Position numbers and translations under genes: made by a program | Source: Phialocephala subalpina | Taxonomy: Eukaryota > Ascomycota > Leotiomycetes > Helotiales > Mollisiaceae | Assembly: GCA_900073065.1 (NCBI GenBank) | Contig: FJOG01000020.1 | Span: 1,143,695-1,207,694, forward strand | Direction of reading: 5' to 3' | Length of the DNA: 64,000 nucleotides | Part shown: in pieces, positions 46,280-58,216 of the stretch | Position numbering within the stretch: the first letter of the stretch is position 1 | Layout of the letters: every line of letters starts with the position of its first letter | The notes under the pieces: generated by a model | What the model was told of the DNA's origin: nothing | Databases searched by the model: none | The model's input: only the letters and a program-made list of their open reading frames with translations

Positions 46280-47828
46280 CTACACTCTCACACCCAATGC
46301 CCGAGCCGTCATCAGATTATCAAACTCGAATATGAATCCAGCGAGCTTATGCCTGACAAGCAAACCGAGAAGCCCACATACCAGCTGCAATCCCACTACG
46401 TCTATTACCAGTCTATCCTCTCTTCTAGGCCCAAACCATACCAGCCATAAATTCAAGATCGTAAAATTCGAGCTCTCGGTGATCTGCCCCTCCTCGTTTG
46501 TCTTGACTCGTAACAAGTACAAACGATCCAGTGTTTTCAGAACGAACGAGATAAGTGGCTTTGGGCCCTCGTCATCCCACAGTGTCATGGAAGGCTCCAT
46601 CAAGCCAGTTCGAGCGTTGAAGTGAGGAAGGCGATGTCTAGGACATGGTACAATCTTTGCCAATTGAGGTAAGCTGTAGACAAAGTTTGCAAGCTGAGGG
46701 ATTGTCAGAAGAAGAATGGTCTTCGAGAAGTGGCCAAAGATTCCAACAACAGCGAATACCATTCCGGCGAAGTAGCAGTATGAATCACCCACGAAGACCT
46801 TGGCTGGGAACCAATTGTGCCACGCGAGTGCCAGAGAAACACCGATGAAGGGTAAGAGGATATATATCGAGAAGAGATGCGCTTCTATGGTGGGATTTGG
46901 GTATATTCCAGGATTTGTGTCGGGCCAGAAGAGGTAAAGTGTATCGTTGAACACCAGGAGAAATGCGATCGCTAATGATTGGGAGACTTCGATTCCATTG
47001 ACGCCAGCAAGGATGTTGATGCTGTTGGTCATGAATATGGACACGCCGATCATGAATACGTAGTAGAATGTACCCAAGTCAACCGTCGGCCCGAACCATG
47101 TTTGAAGGGGAGTGGGAATCACGGCTGTGGTTCCTCCACCTCGCACGAAATATGCTGCCTGGGTAGGCATGACTCCAAGGATAGGTACGAAAATCTTGTG
47201 CCTCCATCTGAAATCAAATACATCGTCTCCAATACCAAGCAATAGGATAACGAGGATTGATACCATCGAGGCAAGATATGTTAACATCTGTCGAAGATTA
47301 GCCAAGTCAAGGACTCCAATGGAAGTGAATCAATGCTATGGCGGCACGAAGTTGAATAATAGGTGCTTTACTGACCTCTGCTTTTGGAAACCTGTAGAAA
47401 ACATTGTCATTCGGCGCAAATTCGACTTTAGTTGTCACAATCTGATCCCCAACTATTTGTGCTATGTTCCTTTCCAAGAGGTATGGACCAAATGCCAGAA
47501 AGGCGCAGGAAACCATGATAAAGACACCAGCACTGATCATTCCCATGCCCTCTGGTATCGTTTTCTTCTGTCTTTTTGACATATCCTCCCCAGACAAACC
47601 AATCGCGAGGAATGAAGGACCCGCCCATCGAATAAGGCAGAAAGTAGCAGCGAACCCGAGGGTGCTCAGCGCGACGAGAGCGAGTAGGGGTTCGCCATCA
47701 CTGCGAAATGTGGCCAAGATGAGGCCGAGAGCCGCCGCGGATATTGAAGTGATGAACCAGGACTCCGTAGTTGTAAGATGCGCAGAGGGAATCTCTTCTC
47801 TGCGCCTCAGTGGCTGCAGGTTGATCAT
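46280..47828 (-). CDS. ALG7: UDP-GlcNAc:dolichyl-phosphate GlcNAc-1-phosphotransferase
   Basis: Two exons (47828-47376, 47287-46280; 88 nt intron) encode 486 residues of a polytopic ER protein that starts N-glycan assembly by transferring GlcNAc-1-P to dolichyl phosphate; it is the tunicamycin target. Recognisable stretches are LSGEDMSKRQKKTIPEGMGM, LLGIGDDVFDFRWRHKIFVP, FMTNSINILAGVNGIEVSQS, AWHNWFPAKVFVGDSYCYFA and VGIFGHFSKT, plus the luminal loop with CPRHRLPHFNARTGLMEPS near the C-terminus. The intron lies between FPKAE and MLTYLASM and keeps frame. The gene is complete and of family-typical length. Confidence 0.94.
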
Positions 47829-49354
47829 GGTCGAGCTCGAGTGGTCGCGCGTACGCTAATGTACAGTATGAGAGGTCATGGAAGTTGCGTGGGAAATATA
47901 TACAGGAGGAGAAGAAAGTGCATTTACTAATGCATATGGGCGAGGCGACGTGGAAGGGACGAGGCTGAGAAAGAACACGCTTGCAAAATAAAAATATGTT
48001 CCACAAGCAAGCCACAGTGGGGCGGGCGTTGGACTAACTTGGTAAAGCGGCGTTGGATACAGCCTCAACGCGTCAGCTCGCTATGCAACAACCTCAGTAC
48101 TGACTTACCTATGGGTAAAGGCAGTTAACCTTCTTTACTCTACCGCGTTGCCTCTCTCTAATATCTTTCCACTGGAGCAACGTCTTTGACAACTATGGGA
48201 TCTTCTCCTCCTCTAAAAGTTGATCGCTTGCGCCTCGAAATCACCACACGCCAACGCCATCGAGCGAATCGTCGATTGAAGGACAGCACAAGATATGCGA
48301 GCCTCGAGCGAAATACATGGAAGAAATGCCTCATGAGGAAGCCAGCACTTCGGTGTTCTTCGATTGCACAGATAATTTCAGGTGGAGAATTGTCTGCGGC
48401 TTTCATTTATTTTGAGTGCTTGAAAATGTCCAAGTCATCCAACCATGGTACAATGGGGGATATTTGTTTCAGCCTCTCAATGGCAGAACTTCAGTGTAAT
48501 ATTTCCTTTGGCGCTCGCCTTCATGTCCAGTGACAGTATTAGAGGAAATGTTTGCATTTGTCACAATGCAGCGCTCAGCTCGTCGTCCAGCAAATCGCGA
48601 TCCATACGAAAACGCATGGTCTTCGACGCCAAGCGCTTCTTCTGAAACACCAGATAACTGATGGCTAAAAATACTAGTTGAAAGTAGCTGAAGGGGACAA
48701 GCTACTGTCCCTTCAACGACTGTTTTGTTGGACTATTTTGTTTGCTCGCGACTCGGGCTTCTCGTGGCCCAGGCCTTTCTATGCGGGTCAGCTTCCGAGA
48801 GTTCTTATTTCTTCATGAAATCCTTTCGTGAGGCCGCCATGGGTTCATTGAAGACCTCGGCATAATATGCCTTTGAAACATCTGGCTGTCCGGGATGTGA
48901 GGAGCCAAGGCTACCAACGCCCCGGGAAATTCTGTTTATCCAGAAAATATTCTGACAACCACGCTGCGAAAAACATGCTTCAATGTGTTGTCTTTTCTGG
49001 AGTATCTGGCGCCATGTTGGACCGTCAGCCCTATTCTCAATTTTGAGCCTAATTGTCCAAAAGGCCACTGCCAAAAAAAAGATCTTCGTGTCAGCCCATG
49101 GACCTCCCAATGAGGCATCCTTTGGCACTGGCTGGATTTAACCTTAAAGTTGTGTCACAACCGAGCTGGTCTCATTTGTTGCGTCTACATTATCATATAT
49201 CGGCAGAACCTATAGATTGACGTGGTGAGATTTTCATTCTCGGACATTTGCGAGAAAGTCACGAAGGCGAATACATAAGGGGCTAGCAAGATGTCATCGT
49301 CCCAAAAGTTTCTGGGGATACGCATTAGCACGACGTTTCTCGATAAGGACCAAG
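47829..49354. other. Intergenic, no supported gene
   Basis: The promoter of ALG7 occupies the first few hundred bases. The open frame at 48186-48533 is basic with no domain. 48.7-49.35 kb shows nothing I can support. Confidence 0.45.
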
Positions 49355-50050
49355 ATGCTCCCCAAAGGAGTTTGGATTGGCGCTGCGGCCCTAATATGCA
49401 TCGGTACCATCTTGTCTTGAATTTATCCCGTCATTGACTGAGCATCTTCCTTTAGCGTCATGTCAGGTTTCGTCTGTACCTTACTGCGATCCACTGACCG
49501 AAATCTGTTATACCTCTTATACAACTAGACTTGGCATTTCTTTTCGGATTGCTCTCCCTAACGCTGATGGGCCAATCGATGCAATTCTTCAAATTGTCGC
49601 TCCGGTGACCATCGGATGGGCCGGCTTTGCTTGGGGAGGCACAATGCCATGGAACCCTTTGTCAATAGGAGTAAGGATGATCGACTTACTTATATGATTG
49701 CCTACTGACCTCTTCAAAGTGGTCTAATGCGACTGGTGCTGTGGTTTCATCGCGGCGTGCCTTGTACTATGCATTCGTCCTCTTCCGACACCGTCGCTAA
49801 CGTACTTATTTAGTGGGCTCAATCTACCACTGCCTTATTCCGAGGCAGAGTATACATATCTACGTGGTGTCGTTACCAATTCTACCCATTGTAAGACTCC
49901 CCATTCTTGATCTTCCACCGTATCGATCCTCAAAAGCTCTCTCCTGGTCGTTCCGAAGTCTCCAGAAGCTAGACAAAATCGAACGCGTAATTGCTGCTGA
50001 CTCGTGGGCCTTCAGGGACCGTGACCGTTCGATGCTGAGGCTGTACCTCA

Positions 50051-50168
50051 GTAACCAAGCCTTTTCTTTGTTTCGCCTCTTGAATTTTGCTGTGTTGGGA
50101 GCTCCGGAAGAGGTTCATCCTCTTCGGCTCTTTCCATGTGCTGAAAACATAGTACTAACTTCTTGAAG
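50051..50168 (+). repeat. Introner-like element, family 2, in AA8-AA12 pseudogene
   Basis: 118 nt, same donor GTAACCAA and same first ~50 bases as the SET3 intron. The middle has a strong hairpin (ggaagagg...cctcttcg) and the end is agtactaacttcttgaag, whose last 14 bases resemble the family 1 acceptor end. Confidence 0.82.
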
Positions 50169-51225
50169 TGGAAAGATAGCGACGGTTCAAACGTTATGGT
50201 ACCGTTGAATGGAACAACGACCTTTGCCTACGCCTACGCCATCGCACCGCCATTGGAACCAGCAGATAACACCTCGACATTCAACGTGCACGATAATAGT
50301 GGCAAATAGACTCATGGCGTTAAGGGGGCACGAAGTCTGAAGTTCAACTCCTGGGTTGTCAACAGTCTGATCTTAGCACCTACAACCTCTCAGCCCTCAA
50401 GCACGGATACGAAATCCTCAACGCCAACGAGTCTCCTTCCAACATCGGCAACACCTTCAAGTAACACAGCGCTGACAGCCACGGCTGTGGCAACTGGTAT
50501 ACCAACAGTATGCCCTGGAATAGTTGCTCCTAAATACCCGTCTGTTGTAGCCAATGGATGGAAGGCCACAAAAGTCAAAGGTGGCATGGCCGCTGCTCGC
50601 GGTGTGGTCTTTGATTCGGCTGGCCATCTCCTCGTGGTCGAGAGCGGGAAAGGAATCACAGCTCATACCTTAGACGCCTCTGGCTGTGTCCAATCGAGTA
50701 AAACGATCGTATCCCAACTGAACCTCAACCACGGCATTACGTTTGACGCAAACAAGACGACCCTCTATGCAAGCTCGATGACAGTTGTCTGGAGTTGGAC
50801 TTACGATCCTGCTGCCGTTGCTGTGGTGGGAACTGCTAAGACGGTCATCAAAGGCATGTACAACAGTGGCCATCCAACACGCAGCCTACTCATGTCGCCA
50901 TCCAACCCGAATACACTACTCGTGTCACATGGAGCCAGTGGGAACATTGATTATCCTTCTACGGATATAGCAACGGGACGAGCGATGACCAGAGTTTTCG
51001 ATTTAGGGGCAATTCAGAGCGGAGGATACAATTACTCAACTGGAGGCTTTCTCCTGGCTTATGGTCTCCGAAATGCGGTTGGTATAGTATTCGATCGCAG
51101 CAATAAGTCTGTAATCCGCTCTCAAATGACAACTTCTGCTAACTCCAACACAGGCTATGGGCGACTGAAAACAGCTCCAGTGAATTAACAAGAACCGATG
51201 CAGATGGCACAACTTTTGACATTCA

Positions 51226-51370
51226 GTACGTGAGAATATGCCTTTATTTGAAGAGATATAGAGGTCGAGCTCTTCGCGAGTATTGCGGACTCGGCTCCTC
51301 TCGGCTCCTCAACTCCTCAACTCCTCGACTCCCAAATTATACTTCAAACGGCATTCTGATTTATCTATAG
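51226..51370 (+). repeat. Possible introner-like element related to family 1
   Basis: A 145 nt intron (GTACGTGAG...CTATAG) whose middle shares GC-rich hairpin blocks with family 1 (gtcgagctcttcgcgag; ggctcctc...actcctcgactcc) but has a tandemly expanded ctcaactcct stretch and different ends. The relation is suggestive only. Confidence 0.5.
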
Positions 51371-51911
51371 TGGAGACAATCCTGCGGAGGAGCTCAACTA
51401 TATCGGAGATATTGCACCCAGCACGAAATGGTTTGGATTCCCCACCTGCTACTCAGTCTGGAAGCCCGCCGATATTCGGGATAGGGCGTTCAGCGTTGGC
51501 GACCAATTTGTTTTAGCACCCAACACTACTTTCAGCGATTCATCGTGCAGCAATGTGTCAATACCACCACGCTTAACCTTCCAAGCTCACTCGGCTCCTC
51601 TGGACACGAAATTCGATGCATCTTTCGCCAACATGTACATTGCTTTCCATGGGTCTTGGGACCGAGATCCACCCACGGGTTACAAAGTCGTTGAGGTCCC
51701 ATTTTTCAGAGGTCGCGATGGAAGCTACCCTGCAGCCCAGTCAAACAGCACTTCCGGCTACAGAGATATTTGGTGGAATGCCAACGCCACTCAGTGCAGT
51801 GCAACCAATTGCTCCAGGCCCGCGGGCATCGTCTTTGATCCTCTTGGGAGAATGTACGTCACGAGCGACGCTTCTGGCGAAGGGGAGATGTGGCTCTCGG
51901 GCAAGATTTGA

Positions 51912-52689
51912 AGACCATAGTGATGAGTAGGCGCATCTTTCGTCTGATTGCGGCTTTGGTCGGTTCGTTGCGCGAAGGGGGTGCATTGCGATGTTTTAGA
52001 ATCGATCTCCAATATCTGAAGTGTATCGGGCATACTATTGCTCCTAATTTGGAGCGTGTTTTCGCATCACCAACGTCTCGTCTAATACGTGTGGATGCCA
52101 CGAACTGCAACTTGCCATGCTAGTATTCGGCTTCAGTCATCAAGTAATACAGTCTCACAGTCTCGTTTTGTTCGCATTCAAAGGTGTCTACGTTGGTCAT
52201 TTTCCGAGTGGAAGCAGTTTGCACTACTATATTCTTTCCGAACAGCGATGGTTGATTGTGCATATTATGCTTTGCAGGTCTTTTTAAATGGCGAGCTCAG
52301 TCATTTGGTACTATTATTAAACTTCGAGATAACTTTGCCGTACAAAGAACTGCCAATGCCGCTTCACCTTTAATCCATCAAGCGAGCCTCACCGCATTCG
52401 CGAGAACCGAGTACTGCCAGCGCCAAAGTCGGGACGTGGAATATGCGGTCCAACCTAGTGGAGGAGTCGACGAGTGATAAAACCTAATGTTATCTACACA
52501 TCAAATAGTAGAGGCTATAACATTTCTTCGCGTACGGGTTGTTTGACGTATTTATAGCTTGGACGGATGTTCTACTACGTCGAGCAGCTAATTATTCCCT
52601 CGATCCTCAACTCTCCCCATCGTCTGCCAGAATACCAACACGAAAATCGTCAAGCAGGTTGCGGGCTACATTCAAGCCTTTGTTCTCAT
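51912..52689. other. Intergenic between two pseudogenes
   Basis: No supported gene or RNA. Confidence 0.5.
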
Positions 52690-54047
52690 TTAGCCTGCAT
52701 CCAAGAGGGTGGTGAAGAAGGGTATACGTAGATATATTCCTCCGTCGAATGCGATCGAAGCGTCCTTGCCAATGTATGCACTCATTATAACTTTGCCACC
52801 GGGATGCTGATTGACAAAGGGCTGGATATAATAGACGAAGCCACCGATAGCAATGAAGCTACAACCGGATTTGGATTCAAATTGGTCTTGAATCTCCTCC
52901 CAAGTGAAGGCGGCAGTTCGGGCGAAGGACCCCAGTCTAGATCCGCATCGGCTCTCTCTCTCTCGATATTTATGGTGTTGTTGCCACTCCTCTTTTCGTA
53001 TGGCGCCCTTCGATGAGGTCTTTAGTCTACTTGCAAGTCTCATCTTGTTCCATATCCAGATGGACCACTTCGAGGGACCGTACTAAGGTAGCATTCATGA
53101 CAAGGTCAGCGGATGACCTTGGCGTATTGGGAAGAACCCGATGAAGTGCAAACTAGCTTGGGAGACTCATCTGATACCGCTTAATTCCATTTCGATAGTC
53201 GGATGGAAATTCATGGTGGAAGTCGTGGTAACCTTCCCCGAAGGTGACTAAGGCCATTATCAAGTGATTGCGAGGGGAATGTTTGTCGTCGGACGGATGA
53301 TTCCCGAGCCACTGGGTGATACGGAGTTAATGACTTTTCTGCTCGAGCAGGTCTTGAGAACAACCCAACTCCGTGGACATGCGATAGAACGAGAGCTGCT
53401 TTAGGGATCAGAGATTTGAAGGAGATGAGCTAGCTCACGTGGGCCGGTGAGTTGACGCAGAACGTTGACTGCCGAAAGAAGGATATGCGGAGTATCCCAG
53501 CGTATACAAATCCGCCTTTCCAATCATCCCATAATACGCCAGCAACTAGGGTTGAAAAAACCAGACCGGCTGCAACAGCGATCGATGCGAAGTTTCTATG
53601 TTGCTACACCACAACCCTATTGTTGTTCAGGTCCGTCATTTCAATCTTGTCTGGGAAAGCTGCAGGCTTCAGGAATAGCCAGTCCATGTGGGCGTGCCAG
53701 AACCCTTTCGAGATAGAATGGGGTTCTTGATCTGTGTCCACATATCGATGATGGATGCGGTGGTGCCTTGACCGGTCTTGAGAGCGATATATTCGAGTCA
53801 TTATGCTTGTTTAAAACATAACAGAAGTCTTCTGGGAGTGAGGTGTCTATTCCTGGGCGCTGCAGCGAGTAGAGCTCGTGAAGAGCGCCAGATGGGGGCT
53901 ATGTTCAGGGAAGTCATACCTCGAATCGATCCTTAGAAACACGCAGCCCCTGCGATCGTAGGTAGACTTGAAGGCCAGATCTAGCATCATATGATCGATG
54001 AGCCCAGAGTCTATGATATCCTTCTGATGATGTGAGAAGCGGGACAA
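52690..54047 (-). pseudogene. Acyl-CoA delta-9 desaturase (Ole1-like) relic with cytochrome b5 tail
   Basis: Read on the minus strand, pieces of a stearoyl-CoA desaturase appear in order: GYHRLWAHRSYDARSGLQVY (first His box), a frameshift, GAACF-stop-GSIR, an introner-like intron (53919-53777), DRSRHHRIHHRYVDTDQEPH (second His box), KGFWHAHMDWLFLKP, later [20 protein letters not shown] (third His box), YGPSKWSIWIWNKMRL, and a cytochrome b5 domain (FTWEEIQDQF, GGFVYYIQPFVNQHPGGKVI, YIGKDASIAFDGGIY). Lesions: missing N-terminus, stop replacing a Gln-like codon, a decayed donor (cag/atgagt instead of cag/gtgagt), and compensating frameshifts around a GA repeat near 52955-52970. Clearly non-functional, but all three His boxes survive. 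Confidence 0.8.
53777..53919 (-). repeat. Introner-like element, family 3, in desaturase relic
   Basis: A 143 nt GT-AG intron. Its start gtatgacttccc and its middle gagctctactcgctgca are identical to the intron at 60683-60826; its end (catgactcgaat...ctctcaag type) also corresponds. It is still splice-competent in appearance, although the host gene is dead. Confidence 0.82.
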
Positions 54048-54084
54048 GGGATGCGATACATCATACCGGCAGTGATCCCTACGC

Positions 54085-54754
54085 TCTAAACTAGATTGCG
54101 ACTCGGACTCGGCCGTGCTTCGACATGCTCAACTCCTAAAGCAGAGCATGATCACCTCAGATGCCCAGATCAAACAATCTGATCGTGTCCTGGAGATTGG
54201 AACGGGCTGGGGGAGTTTCGCGATAGAAGCAGTGCGCCAGACAGGTTGTACAGTAACAAATGTTACGCTGTCCGTCGAGCAGGAAGAAGAAGCTGAGAGG
54301 AGGATCAATTCTGCTGGATTCTCTGAAAATATCAAGGTCCTACTTCTGGATTACAGGGAAATATCTGCCGAAGAGAACCAATTCGACAGAGTGGTGTCAA
54401 TAGAAATGATGGAGCACGTTGGAAGGGAAAACTTTACTACCTATTTCAAGGGCATCTCAAAATTGCTTCACAAGAAGCGTGGGATTGCCGTTCTACAAAC
54501 AAGCACTATGCCTGACTCGGTCTGTGTGAGTCATCCCAGTGGCACTCGATGGATAGAATTCGCCCAGAACCTCTGAGGACTTATCCAGATTAAGTAAGTA
54601 GTTGGAAAGCTTCAAGAGAAAACGGGGTTATTACTTCTGCTACGTAGAAGCTGGGTTCAAGACGAAGACCCTGGGTGTGGTGATGTTCACGGTTGGGCGG
54701 GAGAGGAACACTGAGATGCTCCGCGATTGTATGAAAGTCCCTGAATGGGAGTGA
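54085..54754 (+). pseudogene. Cyclopropane-fatty-acyl-phospholipid synthase relic
   Basis: A SAM-dependent methyltransferase fragment starts around LLKQSMITSDAQIKQSDRVL and includes EIGTGWGSFAIEAVRQTGC (SAM-binding motif I), TVTNVTLSVEQEEEAERRI, FDRVVSIEMMEHVGRENFTT and LHKKRGIAVLQT. A frame break and a deletion remove the following ~100 residues; the C-terminus reappears at about 54610-54754 (FKRKRGYYFCYVEAGFKTKT, LGVVMFTVGRERN). The N-terminal lipid-binding part is missing. In fungi this family makes cyclopropane lipids or methylates sphingolipid bases. It stands head-to-head with the desaturase relic; both act on lipid acyl chains. Confidence 0.8.
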
Positions 54755-57004
54755 GAAGCAGGGGACACGTGACTCGAACTTTCGACCCTTTGAGACTTTC
54801 TCTGCTGGCCAAGAAGCGCGTGTCTCGTTCTCACCTTGATAAGATAGATACAGACAGGAAGGTGGTTGTCCTTGAACCTGATACTTTACATCAGAAAGAA
54901 GAGCTTTCAATTGGGGGTACCTTCAACTTCCCAAGTGAATTATGTAGCGTTACACAAGTGCAGAAGAATGGCAGATTGCAGAGCAAAAGATAACCAGTAG
55001 AGCAGTAGAACAGTCCAGTAAGTAAAAGTGGTATAGTAACATGAACATGAATTGCAAAGAACGACGAAGTGATTCACAAGGCAAAGCTACGAGCAACACG
55101 CGCTGCACACCAGCCACCCCCACCTGCGCCACCACTGTTTTTCAACTTCAGTCCTCCTTTCTGTCTTTCTCAAAATTTCTACATTCTACATCTTGTTGAT
55201 CACATCAACGCACACTTCCATTGCGACGCCGTCGATCCAACCACCCATCGCAACTCGATACACACTCCCCCAAAGCATGACCATTCTTCATGACTTTATC
55301 AAACCATGCAGGCATCACGCAGCACACATACCGGAGTGTCCCTTCATCGAGTTGCATTGTATCATATCAGATAAGACACGCAGCTGCAAGCAATCCGGAA
55401 GGAACCCTAATGCGCAGATCCTCATATCCAATCAGCATATCTCGATAATCAGCATCCCTCGATCATGAGAGTTCATCGACCTTCCCAAAGAAGAAGTCTT
55501 CCAGAAAGGCCGCCGCAGTCCGGTTGCATCGCTGTACTGTACTGTACTGTACCGATTCCAACACGATCAACTCCCTGATTTGGACCACTGGGCGCAAGGT
55601 ACCTGGTCTCAACCCTTACCCTACTAGGCTTTTTCGACATGCTGTTGGTCGCTGTTGCCGCCAGTCATCTGGCTCCAGTGTTTGAGGACGGGAATTCTGT
55701 GGAGCTCCCATCGCCTGCCAGGATCAATCAACATACAGTACCGGCGCAGTGCCGAGAGGGGAAGTTCAAACTTCAACGACACCGCGTTTATCAACCACAG
55801 TATCCACTCCTGATCATTTTTCTAGCTTTGTAAATGTCCCAGGACATTCCGAGTTGGTGAAATTGATTCTACAATTGTGTCGAGTAGTCGCGATTTGAGG
55901 GAGCATGTGTCCTGGCTCGCTCTACACGAACGAGTCAAAGGCACAACGCGGTGGGTGACATCTCTCCGTTGAAGCCATTGCCAAGACTTCATAACCTTGG
56001 TTCTGCTAACCCCGTTCTCGCACATCGTGCCGACGTTCTCCTACCAAGAATGATCTGCGTGGAAATCAGACGAGAGCCGCTCTCGGTTGACGCCAATCAT
56101 GGGCAAGATGTCGTCAAATCCGAGAAAGAAGCTTTTAGTGAGAGACCCCTGTGCCTAACCATCTGGGGTCGCGCAGGTATTGGGCAAAAAGTACCGAGCA
56201 TCATCTTAACCCCCCTTGATTCCCTTCTTCAATAACTGCAGTCGTTCCCTCTCCAGGTGCTATGTTGTATCTACAGGCAAACCGCTGTATCGTCTTCACA
56301 TCTCTTGGCATCGGGTTTCCCCCTCATTGATTGAAGCTTCATGTTGAAACGGGACCCTCCTGACTATCTCGTTAGAACGGGGACGCCTTATCTTCTTGTG
56401 TTGGGAGATAGCTGATGAGAAGTCTCCCATTAGGTTTTCACCTTCAAGATAAGATACTTCATCACAAGATGCATGCACTCCAATCTACCATGGCATGCCA
56501 GTACATGTGGTACTCACCTCATCAGATAAGGAAGCCCGTAGTGCCTATCCTAGTATAGCAGGTGAACCCCCAGATGAACGAGATAATGATGAGTCCAAGT
56601 GGTCTAGGTGTCCTGTCTCCTCCCCTATCGTCAAATCTGCTGCTCGTCAAGTCCCTTGTTTTCCCTTCTGAAGTGGACATGGAATAGATATGCAGCCTCA
56701 CCTGCCTTATTCCATGAGATGCGCATTTTCTCCACCGAAAGGGGGCTAAAGAACATCGATGAGGATATCTGAAAGGAACGAATTGCTTGGGCACGACAGG
56801 AAAGTGGTTCACACGATGCAGTCGAGTCAGTCGGACCTTCCTTTTGTTGCCATGTACCTGAAGTGCATCAATGCCCCTTCCTCCTTGCCTAGGATTCTTG
56901 CCGTATGGGCTACGTGCAGTCATTTATAGGTCTCGTTCCTGCCTTGGCATTAAACCTATCGATTCATGCTTCCCGTTCTTCTCCAGTCTCTGTTACTTGT
57001 CAAG
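54755..57004. other. Intergenic, no supported gene
   Basis: About 2.2 kb. A short tgtac repeat lies near 55533-55551 (tactgtactgtactgtac). Open frames are short and domain-free. The last part should hold the promoter of the synthetase-like gene; an in-frame ATG at 56966 lies 13 codons before the start chosen. Confidence 0.5.
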
Positions 57005-58075
57005 ATGGCGTCGCCAAGCAACGATGACTATCTTGAACTAATTGAACTGCTTGTTCATTCTACGCCGAGCAAAGAACACAAAAAGCTCTTGGATTGGGTT
57101 ATCGCCACCCAAGCACAACTTCAGCAACCGCTTCAACGCCCCCAATTTCTGGATCTTCTGGCTTCCATTCCAGTTTTGCCTGATGCTAGCTGCCTACCAC
57201 TCGCCTTACTGTCCTTCATTCTTGCTCGCCACCAAGGTTCGGTACCATCCTTTGACATCATCAGATGCTATACCAAGCTCTGGTTAGCATTACCAGAGGT
57301 CTCGAAAGCGGGTCAGGATGAAGACTCGACAGTCATTCTCCAAGAGGCGCACAATCAATTATGCCTATCAATTGGCACTATTGCCTCGCATTTCACCAAC
57401 GCAACCACACGGGCATTGATCGACCCCGAAAGCCACAGAAGCCTCACTCATCAACAACTGTCAACGTTTATAACCTCTTTCGCGCTCCCATTGAATATCA
57501 GCAGCAACGCTTCGAAGCCGAGAGTTGCCATAGCGTTGCCGTTAGGCTATCTCCTCGCACTTGCTTGCTTAGCAGTGTCCTCTTACTACACCGCGGCCCC
57601 TCTCAATATTGCTGGTGGACCTTCACAATTGAGGAGCGATGTCGAACTTGCAGGAGCTCAATATATACTCGTCCTCGCAACAGACGTGGAAAGACTCGGA
57701 CTTCATGAGCCTTGGGTCGCTGAAGCCGGTATTCTAATTCTTGTGGCATTGCCCCAAGAAGACATGATGTTCGGCATTCAGCCTCTTTCGACTTCATCAC
57801 CAAACACGGCCACCCCGCCACCAACACCAAATACCGCCAATGACCTCGCACTTATTCTATTCACCAGTGGAACAAGTGGCACCAAGAAAGTCGTGCCCAT
57901 CACATGCCTGAGTCTTCTTACAGGTGTCCAGTGCGTCGTCGACTCATGGGGTCTCACACCCAGCGACACCTGTATCAATATGTTACCCCTCAACCACGTC
58001 GGTGGCCTGGTCCGCAACCTTTTCGCACCAGTGATTTCAGGGGGCGCTGTAATCCTCTGCCCCGCTTTTGATCCG

Positions 58076-58216
58076 GCAAGTCGACTTCTCTTGACCCCCT
58101 TCTGGTAATCTTCACGAGTTTTGCTCCCTGCGGCCCCCAGAAGAAGGCATTTTAAACCCAAAAACTCCTGATATTGTTTGAAGAGGTATACTGACTCGAA
58201 AATGTGGGGTGAACAG
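58076..58216 (+). repeat. Introner-like element, family 3, GC-AG variant
   Basis: 141 nt. The frame and the family motif FDPNLFWDLLE require splicing from CCG to AATCTC; the donor is GCAAGT and the acceptor GGTGAACAG. Its start gcaagtcgacttct matches that of 20006-20152 except for T to C at position 2, and its 3' part (gtatactgactcgaaaatg) matches the others. Confidence 0.82.

Larger units (their letters stand above)
49355..51911 (+). pseudogene. AA8-AA12 cytochrome/PQQ pyranose dehydrogenase, inactivated by two in-frame stops
   Basis: Eight exons join in one frame: 49355-49403, 49456-49670, 49720-49763, 49814-49890, 50016-50050, 50169-51106, 51154-51225, 51371-51911 (656 codons). The N-part is an AA8 haem-b cytochrome domain (PYCDPLTEICYTSYTTRLGI, ILQIVAPVTIGWAGFAWGGT, EYTYLRGVVTNSTHWTVTVR), followed by a Ser/Thr linker and an AA12 PQQ sugar-dehydrogenase propeller (GMAAARGVVFDSAGHLLVVE, LNHGITFDANKTTLYASS, GLRNAVGIVFDRSNKLWATE, YIAFHGSWDRDPPTGYKV, SRPAGIVFDPLGRMYVTSDA). 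A TGA at 50036-50038 (between the two Cys of C-x-GC) and a TAG at 50307-50309 (replacing the Trp of GKWTH) interrupt it. Both fit C-to-T/G-to-A transitions. Everything else remains intact, so inactivation looks recent; a sequencing error is less likely at two sites. Confidence 0.82.

Noticed and set aside
48186..48533. 115-codon basic open frame
   Set aside because: No domain, no intron signals, and Arg-rich composition typical of chance frames in this GC range.
50320..50360. GTTCAACTCC reminiscent of a tRNA T-arm
   Set aside because: It lies in the AA8 domain coding sequence and has no cloverleaf partner segments.
54740..54830. tRNA-like box B resemblance on the minus strand (AGTTCGAGTC)
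   Set aside because: No foldable T-stem, no box A at the right distance, and it overlaps the end of the synthase relic.
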